Positions 1 through 6,888 of a DNA stretch of 22,026 bases are shown here, piece by piece; positions within the stretch are counted from its first letter, which is position 1; each line of letters starts with the position of its first letter. Below the pieces are notes generated by a model that ran no database searches, was not told where the DNA came from, and was given only the letters and a program-made list of their open reading frames with translations. Both the position numbers and the translations under genes were made by a program. The stretch lies in contig JBEIHC010000043.1 of the NCBI GenBank assembly GCA_040381555.1, positions 1 to 22,026 of the forward strand, written 5' to 3'. The stretch is from CANHCC01 sp040381555 (GTDB lineage: Bacteria; Bacteroidota; Bacteroidia; J057; RFSG01).

Positions 1-9
1 GACCGGGCT

Positions 10-36
10 GTTAAACCTGATATATTCAGGTTTAAC
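10..36. repeat. Perfect 11-bp inverted repeat
   Basis: GTTAAACCTGA (10-20) and TCAGGTTTAAC (26-36) are exact reverse complements separated by TATAT. There is no T-run on the plus-strand side, so a standard intrinsic terminator is not obvious. It could be a terminator or processing hairpin for a gene beyond the left edge, or an operator. What lies to the left is unknown. Confidence 0.75.
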
Positions 37-185
37 GGATATTCTAGATTTGGATAGCGAGATAGTATCAAATAAGTCTTTTAATCTTCGATGATGAATT
101 TTCCCATTACATAAATAGTTATTGAACCCACTGTAAAATGCATAGAGCCCTTTTTTTATTGGTGAGTTCCTTTTACCTCTCCAAT

Positions 186-226
186 GTGCCCTGCCCCCTA
201 CCTAACCCTTCCCGAAGGAGAGGGGA
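186..226. repeat. REP-like GC-rich palindromic fragment
   Basis: A C-rich run ends in an imperfect hairpin: CCCTTCC (206-212) pairs with GGAGAGGG (217-224), with one bulged G and a CGA/A loop. It is much richer in GC than the DNA around it. The pattern of CCCTA/CCTAACCC followed by a CCCTTC...GAGAGGGG hairpin resembles short intergenic repeats common in Bacteroidota genomes. Whether it is repeated in this genome cannot be told from one copy. Confidence 0.4.
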
Positions 227-366
227 CGCCACTCACAAGCCACAGCTATGAGCTTTTATCTTGTATTTAATAGGCTTAGACCCTATTTCGTTTTAATAAA
301 AACTCTTTTTTTACCAACAATAAACTGCGTAGAGCCTAAAAAGATCCTAAAAACAAGATGATTGGA

Positions 367-1107
367 TTATCTAATCTCATCCGCAATTAAATCTGAAAAA
401 TTCCAGATTCCATTTTTATTGATAGCCCATTGAGCTGCGAGTAATGCTCCCAGCGCAAATCCATCTCGGCTATTGGCTTGATGCTGTATCATCAGGGAAT
501 CAACGGGACTGCTATAGCCTACTTCATGTTCGCCGATGATGGCTCCAGATCGAATGAAGCCTAGGGATAATTCTTCTGGGTTGGGATTTCGAGAGCTCAA
601 TTCTGCAAGAGAAGCAATGCTGGATTTTCGATTCAACTTGGTTAAAATCTGATTTGCCAGCATGTGCGAACTTCCACCTGGAGCATCCTTTTTATTTCGG
701 TGATGTTTTTCCAAAACCCAAGGGTCATATTCAGGGAAATGATTCATCCAACCTGCCAAAACTTGATTGAGTTGGAATAAGAGATTCATTCCAATAGAGA
801 AATTTCCTCCATAGATTAAGGTACCGTTATGCTGAGAAATAGATTGGGTAATGTCTGGAAGTTGTTCCCACCAGCCAGTAGTTCCACAGACTACAGGGAT
901 TCCTTTTTCAACTAATTTTTGGATATTGGCAGGAGCTGCATTAGGTTCGGAGAATTCTATTGCTACCTCTGTATTCTGGGAGTTTAAGGTATTCCAAGCT
1001 TCATCAGAAGCGGAATGGATGATAGAGGAAATGGAATATTGTTTCTCGAGGGCAAGTTTTTCAATTGCTTGACCCATTTTACCGAAACCTACGATAGCTA
1101 TTTTCAT
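367..1107 (-). CDS. dapB: 4-hydroxy-tetrahydrodipicolinate reductase
   Basis: DapB reduces 4-hydroxy-tetrahydrodipicolinate with NAD(P)H in the diaminopimelate/lysine pathway, feeding cell-wall synthesis in the cytoplasm. The 246-residue product has the N-terminal Rossmann motif GFGKMG (residues 7-12), the CGTTGW segment (74-79), the catalytic and substrate-binding EKHHRNKKDAPGG block (133-145), and the C-terminal RSGAIIGEHEV segment typical of the family. Length is normal. The ATG at 1107 is preferred over an in-frame TTG at 1215, because the protein then begins directly with the nucleotide-binding strand MKIAIVGFG and does not overlap the upstream gene. Only one base separates it from that gene's stop (TAATATG), so translation is probably coupled. 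It is the last gene of the parA-parB-DUF5683-dapB operon. Confidence 0.96.
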   Translation of the reverse strand: MKIAIVGFGKMGQAIEKLALEKQYSISSIIHSASDEAWNTLNSQNTEVAIEFSEPNAAPANIQKLVEKGIPVVCGTTGWWEQLPDITQSISQHNGTLIYGGNFSIGMNLLFQLNQVLAGWMNHFPEYDPWVLEKHHRNKKDAPGGSSHMLANQILTKLNRKSSIASLAELSSRNPNPEELSLGFIRSGAIIGEHEVGYSSPVDSLMIQHQANSRDGFALGALLAAQWAINKNGIWNFSDLIADEIR

Positions 1108-1108
1108 A

Positions 1109-1690
1109 TTAAAATCGAATGCGAGCTTGAACCCCAGGTCTGATATTTCCCTGAGCATAAGGGGTGTAGATGGGGCCGGGAATGATTGACCAGGAAATTT
1201 TCTCGGACACATCAAAGTGCTTCAAGTGAGCATCTACATAGGCCTCTACAATATTCAGCGCATACCAAAAGGAGCCTAGGATGATGCATAGATCTCTTGT
1301 TTGGCGGTGGTAATTTCTTTGAGCTAAGACGGCATCAACGGAGAATTCCGGATGCCGGTCGCGCCAGTTGCCGGTTGTTTTATACACATAGGACGCTCTG
1401 AAATCATTGTACTTCTTATGGTTGTCTAGAATTAAGTAAACGAAAACAGTTAGCCCAGCATAAATGATTGGTGGTTTCCAGTAGGCCTTGTTGTAAATTT
1501 GACCCGCTCCGGGAAGAACCGCACTGAATTTCCAAGCTGTTTCCGGGTTTGGCCAAGGGATAGAATCTTGTTTGACTTTTTTAGTACCCGAGATAGAGTC
1601 TGGAAGGGTGGAGAGGGAAAGGGTATCCTGGGCCCATAGGGAACCAAAGAGGAGAAAAAGAGTGCCCCATAGGAAGCGCAACGGATACAT
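1109..1690 (-). CDS. DUF5683 exported/membrane protein
   Basis: The 193-residue product starts with a signal-peptide-like segment (hydrophobic residues about 6-20, ending LWAQ). It then has a motif PGAGQIYNKAYWKPP (60-74), a hydrophobic stretch at about 75-88, and a second at about 133-150. This matches the DUF5683 family, which Bacteroidota commonly encode between parB and dapB; its biochemical role is unknown. The protein probably sits in or at the envelope. Its start codon shares one base with the parB stop (TAATG), and dapB begins one base after its own stop, so all three are translated from one mRNA. The context of partitioning and cell-wall precursor genes hints at an envelope or growth role, but that is inference only. 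Confidence 0.85.
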   Translation of the reverse strand: MYPLRFLWGTLFLLFGSLWAQDTLSLSTLPDSISGTKKVKQDSIPWPNPETAWKFSAVLPGAGQIYNKAYWKPPIIYAGLTVFVYLILDNHKKYNDFRASYVYKTTGNWRDRHPEFSVDAVLAQRNYHRQTRDLCIILGSFWYALNIVEAYVDAHLKHFDVSEKISWSIIPGPIYTPYAQGNIRPGVQARIRF

Positions 1691-2613
1691 TACTTGAGCA
1701 ATTCAATCAGATGATCAAATTCCTCTTCCGATTGGAAACTTATTTTGAGTTCCCCTTTCCCGGGCTGGGATTCAGCAATTTTCACCCGGCATCCTAAAGA
1801 TTCAGACATTTCCCTTTCGAGCGCAGCAATATGAATGTGGCGGGTACCATTCCCTGAATTTGCGGAAGTCTTTTTCCCAATTTCTTTTACTTTTTTTCCT
1901 CTAGCGATGGCAATTTCCCGGACGAGTTCTTCGACTTTTCGAACGGAATAATCGTTGGCAATTGTATCTTTATAGAGGGTAAGTTGCTGAACTGGATCAT
2001 CCATATTGATGATGGCTCTTGCATGTCCCATCGAAATGAGATTGTCTCGAATACCAATCTGAATCTCAGGAGGAAGTTTAAGTAGGCGGAGGTAATTATT
2101 GACGGTGGCCCGATTTTTTCCAACTTTTTCTCCCACTTTTTCCATGGGCAGCTCACATTCATCAATAAGTCTTTTGTAGGCTAAGGCCACCTCCATGGGG
2201 TTGAGGTCTTCCCGTTGAATATTTTCAATCAGGGCCATCTCCATCATTTGCTCATCATTGGCTGTTCTGACATAAGCCGGAACATCTGTTAATCCAGCCA
2301 ACTTGGAGGCTTGCAATCTTCGTTCTCCAGAGATTAGCTGATAGACATTATCGGAAAGTCTTCGAACGGTGATGGGTTGAATAATTCCTTGTTCTTTGAT
2401 GGATTGAGCGAGTTCTTCTAGGGCTACCAAGTCAAAATGAGTTCTGGGTTGCCAAGGATTGGTTTCTATTTGCTCAATCGGAACAAGACCAATTGCAGCC
2501 GCATTTTGAGGGCTGTCGTTTTCAGGGTTTGCTGTGGTATTATCTTCTAATAAGGCACTCAAGCCTCTTCCCAATGCAGATTTCTTTGGTTCTTTTTTAT
2601 TTTTGTTCTCCAT
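1690..2613 (-). CDS. parB: Chromosome-partitioning protein ParB
   Basis: ParB is the CTP-dependent clamp that binds centromere-like parS sites and works with ParA in chromosome segregation. The 307-residue product has the N-terminal ParA-interacting segment with GRGLSALL (15-22) and the ParB/sulfiredoxin-like CTP-binding domain with GERRLQA (96-102) and ENIQREDLNP (130-139). The central helix-turn-helix lies around residues 156-178 (MEKVGEKVGKNRATVNNYLRLL), followed by a C-terminal dimerisation region. The linker at about 23-40 is low-complexity, as is usual. The ATG at 2613 lies 26 bases after the parA stop, and the stop overlaps the DUF5683 start by one base. No canonical parS 16-mer was noticed in the window. 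Confidence 0.96.
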   Translation of the reverse strand: MENKNKKEPKKSALGRGLSALLEDNTTANPENDSPQNAAAIGLVPIEQIETNPWQPRTHFDLVALEELAQSIKEQGIIQPITVRRLSDNVYQLISGERRLQASKLAGLTDVPAYVRTANDEQMMEMALIENIQREDLNPMEVALAYKRLIDECELPMEKVGEKVGKNRATVNNYLRLLKLPPEIQIGIRDNLISMGHARAIINMDDPVQQLTLYKDTIANDYSVRKVEELVREIAIARGKKVKEIGKKTSANSGNGTRHIHIAALEREMSESLGCRVKIAESQPGKGELKISFQSEEEFDHLIELLK

Positions 2614-2639
2614 AATTGTAAAGCGAGGGGAAAGCGCGA

Positions 2640-3443
2640 TTAATTATACACAGGTTGTTCCAGTGTTGTCTGATTTAATCCGTTGTTTTGAACGAGCTCT
2701 CTTGCAAGATTTAAGTAATTGATTGCACCTTTAGAGGATGCGTCAAAAAGTAAAGCGGGAATTCCGAAACTGGGAGCCTCACTCAGTTTCGTGTTTCGTT
2801 GAATAATGGTATCAAAGACCAGATCAGGGAAATGTGTACGGACTTCTTCCACGACTTGATTGGAGAGGCGGAGTCTGGAATCATACATAGTGAGCAACAT
2901 TCCTTCAATTTCGAGTTCTGGATTGAGGCGTTGTTGGACAATTTTGATTGTATTGAGCAATTTACCTAATCCCTCGAGTGCAAAGAATTCGCATTGAATG
3001 GGTATTATGACAGAGTCGGAGGCAGTGAGGGCGTTGAGGGTAAGCAAACCCAAAGAGGGGCAGCAATCTATGATAACGAAATCATATATTTCTTTAAGTC
3101 CCAGAATCTTGGCTCTTAATCTTTTTTCTCTATCAGGCAGATTAACCATTTCAATTTCAGCTGCAACTAGGTCAATGTGGGCCGGTAAAATATCCACATT
3201 AGGGGTACTGGTATTGAGGATGGTATTCTTAACTTGGACTTCATCATTTACGAGGCTATCATAAATGCTCATTTGCATATTTCTGTGATTGAAGCCAAAT
3301 CCACTGGTGGCGTTTGCCTGAGGGTCAGCATCAATCACGAGCGTTTTAAACTCGAGGGCACCTAAACTAGCTGCGAGATTAATAGCGGTGGTTGTTTTTC
3401 CAACGCCCCCTTTTTGATTAGCAATTGATATAATTTTCGACAT
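2640..3443 (-). CDS. parA: Chromosome-partitioning ATPase ParA (Soj family)
   Basis: ParA is a deviant Walker ATPase that binds DNA non-specifically and drives ParB-parS segregation. The 267-residue product has the deviant Walker A motif KGGVGKTT at residues 11-18, the VIDADPQANAT segment after it, and the VIIDCCPSLGLLTLNAL Walker B/switch region. These and the length fit the chromosomal Soj/ParA class. The ATG at 3443 (MSKIISIANQ) is chosen over an upstream in-frame GTG at 3497, because family members begin directly with the first beta-strand and because the longer form would run into the divergent promoter region. It is first in a four-gene operon. On its strand a near-consensus -7 element (TATATTTA, 3460-3467) lies 16 bases upstream. 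Confidence 0.96.
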   Translation of the reverse strand: MSKIISIANQKGGVGKTTTAINLAASLGALEFKTLVIDADPQANATSGFGFNHRNMQMSIYDSLVNDEVQVKNTILNTSTPNVDILPAHIDLVAAEIEMVNLPDREKRLRAKILGLKEIYDFVIIDCCPSLGLLTLNALTASDSVIIPIQCEFFALEGLGKLLNTIKIVQQRLNPELEIEGMLLTMYDSRLRLSNQVVEEVRTHFPDLVFDTIIQRNTKLSEAPSFGIPALLFDASSKGAINYLNLARELVQNNGLNQTTLEQPVYN

Positions 3444-3498
3444 TCGCTCAGTATCTGAATAAATATAAATGGATGTCAGTAAAATGATCCTTTCCACT

Positions 3499-3506
3499 TA
3501 GTTTTG
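3499..3506 (+). promoter_or_regulatory. Putative -7 promoter element for the ABC binding protein gene
   Basis: TAGTTTTG matches the Bacteroidota primary sigma -7 consensus TAnnTTTG exactly and ends 27 bases before the ATG at 3534. No clear TTTG/TTG -33 element is seen 17-23 bases upstream. The 90-base gap between parA and this gene must hold divergent promoters. Confidence 0.4.
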
Positions 3507-3533
3507 TAAAATTACGAAACTTATTTCCCGGGA

Positions 3534-5375
3534 ATGCCTCGAATCGTCCTGTTTTTATACACAGTTTTTATGTTGATTTCTTGTGGATATAATACTTATC
3601 CAACTGAAAATCAGAATGTTTTTAGGATGTTAATTCCTTCAGGTCTATCCTCCTTGGACCCTGCCTATGCTCGGGATCAATCCAATGGCTGGATGGTATC
3701 TCAAATTTTCAATGGATTAGTTCAGTTGGACAGTCAGCTAATGGTTCAGCCCTGCATTGCGAGAAGTTGGGAGATTCAGGATTCAGGAAGAGTATATATA
3801 TTTCACTTACGAACAGATATTCTATTTCATTCCCATCCGACATTAAAAAACAGAGCAGATCGTCATGTAAGCGCAGCAGATGTGGTATATAGTTTTAACC
3901 GAATTGTAGACCCCAAAGTGGCCTCTTATGGCCAATGGATTTTTTCAGGGAAAGTGGTAAATGACAAGGCGTCGTTGGGGGGAAATAACCTAAATGAGAG
4001 CAAAATTGACAAGGCGTCGTTGGAAATATCCAGCTCGAATGAGAGCAAAAGTACCAAGGCGTCCTTGAACAGCAAGGCAGACAAGGTACCCTTGTCCGAA
4101 TCATCCACCCTTGAGGCACAATCTCAGAATTCATCCAACGACACCTTGGCAACAAACTCATTCATAGGATTTAGTGGATTCCAAGCACTCAATGATAGCA
4201 CCGTCATTATTCGTCTCAACCAGCCTTTCCCAGCTTTTTTATCCTTACTTTCCATGCCTTATGCCTCCATTGTACCCAAAGAATCGGTGGAATCTTTAGG
4301 CAAAAACTTTCGATCTAACCCAGTTGGAACAGGACCATTTTGCTTCAAATCCTGGAGAGAAGGGGAGTCCCTCATTTTAATCCGTAATCCGGATTATTTC
4401 GAGGAGGAAAACGGTCAAACTTTACCCTATCTCGACGCAATCCGAGTGGAATTTAGCCCAAGTCCCTTGACTGCTTTCCATAAACTTGTTCGAAACGAAA
4501 TCGATTTTATGAATCGCCCGGACCTCAGTCTTAAAGACGAATTATTCAATGAAAATGGAGATCTGCTAGAAAAATGGACAAATGATTTTTATTTGATTCG
4601 GAAACCTCAGCTTAATACGGAGTATTTAGGAATCCAAATGGATACATCCTCCTTTCCCCATTCGTTGAGTAGCTTGTACATTCGAAAGGCAATGGCTTTT
4701 GCATTAGATCGGGATAAAATTGTGCGTTCTGTGCTAAAGGGAATGGGTTATCCGGCTCATGGTGGTTTTGTGCCTCCAGGAATGCCCTATTCGGATACCA
4801 GCCTGATTCAGGGAATTCGTTTCAATCCTGATTCGGCAGAGTACTATCTTCAAGTTGCAGGTTTTCCTAAGGGCAGAGGATTGCCTGAGATTAAAATATA
4901 TACCAGTCCAAGTTATCAAGCGGTTATGGAAATGGTACAATATCAATTAGGGGAGCAAGGAATCCGTGTTACACTGGATAATGGTTCGGGAGCTAGCTTA
5001 AGAGAAATGATTTATCAAGGGAAAACCGCTCTTTGGCGTGCTTCGTGGATTGCCGATTATCCTGATCCGGAAAATTATCTTTCCTTATTTTACTCTCCTA
5101 ACAAAGCTCCTAATGGTCCCAATACCACTCGATATCACCAAGCAGAATTTGATTCCTACTTCGAGCAATTCCTAAAACCAGCCTCAGATAGTATTCGCAC
5201 TCAATACTGCATACAACTTCAAGAATTGATTCGAGATGATGTACCCGTGATACTGCTCTATTATGACCGAATCATACGGGTGGTGCATCAATCAGTTGAA
5301 AATCTGGATACAGATGGAATGAACAATCTTGTGCTAAAAAGAGTAAAAAAGAAAGTTCTAGTAGCAAATTTGTAA
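3534..5375 (+). CDS. ABC transporter substrate-binding lipoprotein, peptide/nickel (SBP family 5) type
   Basis: The 613-residue product resembles DppA/OppA-type solute-binding proteins (SBP_bac_5), which deliver oligopeptides or similar solutes to an ABC permease. It has a lipoprotein signal with lipobox LISC and Cys17 as the acylation site. Family landmarks include SLDPAYARDQ, the AADVVYSFNRIVDP segment, NPVGTGPFCFKSW, RKAMAFALDRDKIV and WRASWIADYPDPENY. Residues about 144-206 are an unusual insert rich in D/T-K-A-S-L and N-E-S-K motifs, encoded by short DNA repeats (see 3963-4150). Without it the length would be close to ordinary for the family. No permease or ATPase genes are adjacent, so its transporter is encoded elsewhere or it works alone. 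It is divergent from parA, and its stop lies 18 bases from the convergent bshC stop with no terminator between. Substrate unknown. Confidence 0.9.
   Translation: MPRIVLFLYTVFMLISCGYNTYPTENQNVFRMLIPSGLSSLDPAYARDQSNGWMVSQIFNGLVQLDSQLMVQPCIARSWEIQDSGRVYIFHLRTDILFHSHPTLKNRADRHVSAADVVYSFNRIVDPKVASYGQWIFSGKVVNDKASLGGNNLNESKIDKASLEISSSNESKSTKASLNSKADKVPLSESSTLEAQSQNSSNDTLATNSFIGFSGFQALNDSTVIIRLNQPFPAFLSLLSMPYASIVPKESVESLGKNFRSNPVGTGPFCFKSWREGESLILIRNPDYFEEENGQTLPYLDAIRVEFSPSPLTAFHKLVRNEIDFMNRPDLSLKDELFNENGDLLEKWTNDFYLIRKPQLNTEYLGIQMDTSSFPHSLSSLYIRKAMAFALDRDKIVRSVLKGMGYPAHGGFVPPGMPYSDTSLIQGIRFNPDSAEYYLQVAGFPKGRGLPEIKIYTSPSYQAVMEMVQYQLGEQGIRVTLDNGSGASLREMIYQGKTALWRASWIADYPDPENYLSLFYSPNKAPNGPNTTRYHQAEFDSYFEQFLKPASDSIRTQYCIQLQELIRDDVPVILLYYDRIIRVVHQSVENLDTDGMNNLVLKRVKKKVLVANL
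3963..4150 (+). repeat. Short palindromic repeat cluster inside the binding-protein gene
   Basis: GACAAGGCGTCGTTGG occurs exactly at 3963-3978 and 4008-4023. A variant (ACCAAGGCGTCCTTGA) lies at 4053-4068, giving three starts spaced exactly 45 bases (15 codons) apart. AATGAGAGCAAAA is also repeated exactly at 3993-4005 and 4038-4050, while the DNA between the two conserved blocks is variable. At 4080-4096 a related unit is a perfect palindrome, GACAAGG-TAC-CCTTGTC. At 4135-4148 CCAACGACACCTTG is an inverted copy matching 13 of 14 bases. In the protein the direct units read DKASL, DKASL, TKASL and DKVPL, so the reading frame is kept throughout. The inserted peptide is hydrophilic and looks like a disordered surface loop. 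Confidence 0.85.
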
Positions 5376-5393
5376 GAAGGACAAGATGCTTGT

Positions 5394-6887
5394 TTATTTG
5401 AACTGATTGGGAAGTTTAATGAGTACCGGTTTTCCCGGATACAAAGTTGGGTACTTATATAAAAATTGAATCAGTTCTTTAGGACTTTGGCCAAAAGCAG
5501 AAATTGTCAATACCCGCTCCTGCAATTCACCGTTGGGTTGAATCCATTTGCGAAAAGTATCAATTGGCTTGAACTTATCCGCATATTTATTTTTGATTTG
5601 CTTCCGAATTTTCTTGGGAAATTGCTCCATCAAAAATGATTGCATTTTATGTTTTTCGCCTTCAAGTGTTCGGATAAGCGATTGATCTACTTGCTGGATC
5701 ATGTTTTCCAATCGCTGAATGTTTTCAAGCAAATTTGCAGATTGGTCCTTCCAAGGTCCTGATGGCCAGATAGATTCGAGCAAGGTTGTTTCCAATACAT
5801 CAGGCGACTCATGAATATCTGACACACCTTCTGCAACATCCCCAGGGATGAGTGTAGCCGTAAATCTGGGAATAAGGGCAGGAAAAGGCACCTGGTAATG
5901 CTTGAATAACTCTCCACATTGCATCCAATACGCCAACTCTGCCCAGCCACCTACATAAGCCAAATTGGGTAAAACAAATTCTTGATAAAGAGGTCTTAAC
6001 AAAGCAGAGGGAGAAAAAGATACTGCAGAAACAGAACCAGGAAGGTTTATTTCTGTTCCATCAGGTCTTGAAAATAGCCCATTTCCGAGAGGTTTCAAGG
6101 GTATCCGAGCATCATTTTCAAGTAAAAACATATTTAATTCTCTTACAAATGCTTGTACAGGAAAGTGAGTACCATACTTTTCCGAATTGGATTTGAGTAA
6201 TTCGGCTGCTTTCTGCGATTCCAATTCATCTACAAATACAGAATGGAATGATTGCTTTAACTCTGGGTCATCTCCATCCAAAATAATCAAACCAAATTCT
6301 TCAAAAAGAAAATTCATCATATGCCGGAAAGCATCAGAGTAGGATTTACCTGGTTGATAAAATTGGTTCAGCCATTGTAAGGCTTCGTCCTCGAGAAGCG
6401 CGCTTATTTCTGGTTTCAAAATATGCCTACCAACAGGTCCTTTCCAATCAGAGGTATATTTAATTTTTGTGTCAGGATGGACAAAAACATGATTGGCTTC
6501 GGCAAAATCATGATCTTCAGAAGCCATCCAAAATACGGGAACAACTGTGATTCCGGAATTGTTTTTTGACCACTCCTCCGCTTGCCGAATAATTGTTAAT
6601 GTCTTTAGAATCACATATAATGGACCTGTACCTAAACAAAGCTGGTGGCCTGTGGTAATCGTAAATGTATCGGGCTTCTTTAGGTTTTCGAGCGACAATT
6701 GAACTGCAGAGTGCAAGGGCAAATTCTCATACTGACGCATGAGTGCCTTCACAAGAATCTCTCGGTTTGAATAGGTAGTGGCTTTTTTAGTAGCAAGGCT
6801 GGTCAGAGGAGGTAATCCGGATAGGTAGGGATAAAAGGCACTTAACTCGGTCGCCGCTTCTAGGAAATCATTCTTAAATATTCTCAT
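5394..6887 (-). CDS. bshC: Bacillithiol biosynthesis cysteine-adding enzyme BshC
   Basis: BshC is the putative ligase that adds cysteine to glucosaminyl-malate, the last step of bacillithiol synthesis. The 497-residue protein has the nucleotide-binding-like TTGHQLCLGTGPLY segment (78-91), the strongly conserved PVFWMASEDHDF block (117-128), RPLYQEFVLPNLAYVGGWAELAYW in the middle, and a C-terminal coiled-coil rich in Glu, Gln and Lys. It is somewhat shorter than Bacillus BshC, but only about ten residues are missing before the first motif, and a stop codon sits five codons upstream, so this is not an N-terminal truncation. The ATG is one base from the stop of the GWxTD gene (TAGAATG). It is last in ftsY-rimO-GWxTD-bshC. 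It implies that the cell uses bacillithiol as its low-molecular-weight thiol, although bshA and bshB are not in the window. Confidence 0.93.
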   Translation of the reverse strand: MRIFKNDFLEAATELSAFYPYLSGLPPLTSLATKKATTYSNREILVKALMRQYENLPLHSAVQLSLENLKKPDTFTITTGHQLCLGTGPLYVILKTLTIIRQAEEWSKNNSGITVVPVFWMASEDHDFAEANHVFVHPDTKIKYTSDWKGPVGRHILKPEISALLEDEALQWLNQFYQPGKSYSDAFRHMMNFLFEEFGLIILDGDDPELKQSFHSVFVDELESQKAAELLKSNSEKYGTHFPVQAFVRELNMFLLENDARIPLKPLGNGLFSRPDGTEINLPGSVSAVSFSPSALLRPLYQEFVLPNLAYVGGWAELAYWMQCGELFKHYQVPFPALIPRFTATLIPGDVAEGVSDIHESPDVLETTLLESIWPSGPWKDQSANLLENIQRLENMIQQVDQSLIRTLEGEKHKMQSFLMEQFPKKIRKQIKNKYADKFKPIDTFRKWIQPNGELQERVLTISAFGQSPKELIQFLYKYPTLYPGKPVLIKLPNQFK

Positions 6888-6888
6888 T

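Larger units (their letters stand above)
1..366. other. Non-coding region downstream of dapB
   Basis: No convincing protein-coding gene is seen on either strand in this AT-rich stretch. It holds a perfect inverted repeat at 10-36, a GC-rich REP-like fragment around 186-225, and two imperfect 18-base copies (14 of 18 identical) at 133-150 and 320-337 that share TAGAGCC. The parA-dapB operon on the minus strand ends at 367, so its mRNA must terminate in here, but no GC-rich hairpin plus U-run in the correct orientation lies right after the stop codon. In many Bacteroidota a signal peptidase I gene (lepB) follows dapB; it is not present within these 366 bases. Confidence 0.6.

Noticed and set aside
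133..337. Direct repeats flanking a mobile element at 133-150 and 320-337
   Set aside because: Only 14 of 18 bases match and no transposase or terminal inverted repeats lie between them.
1108..1215. A 36-residue N-terminal extension of DapB starting at TTG 1215
   Set aside because: It would overlap the DUF5683 coding end and adds residues before the nucleotide-binding strand that begins DapB proteins.
3444..3497. A GTG-started 18-residue extension of ParA
   Set aside because: Family members begin at MSKIISIANQKGG, and the extension would occupy the divergent promoter region.
1690..3534. parS centromere sites near parAB
   Set aside because: No sequence close to the canonical 16-base parS with a central CACGTG was noticed here or elsewhere in the window by eye.
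3963..4150. The repeat cluster as a CRISPR array
   Set aside because: Units are short and partly inverted, spacing becomes irregular after three units, the region is in-frame coding sequence and no cas genes are present.
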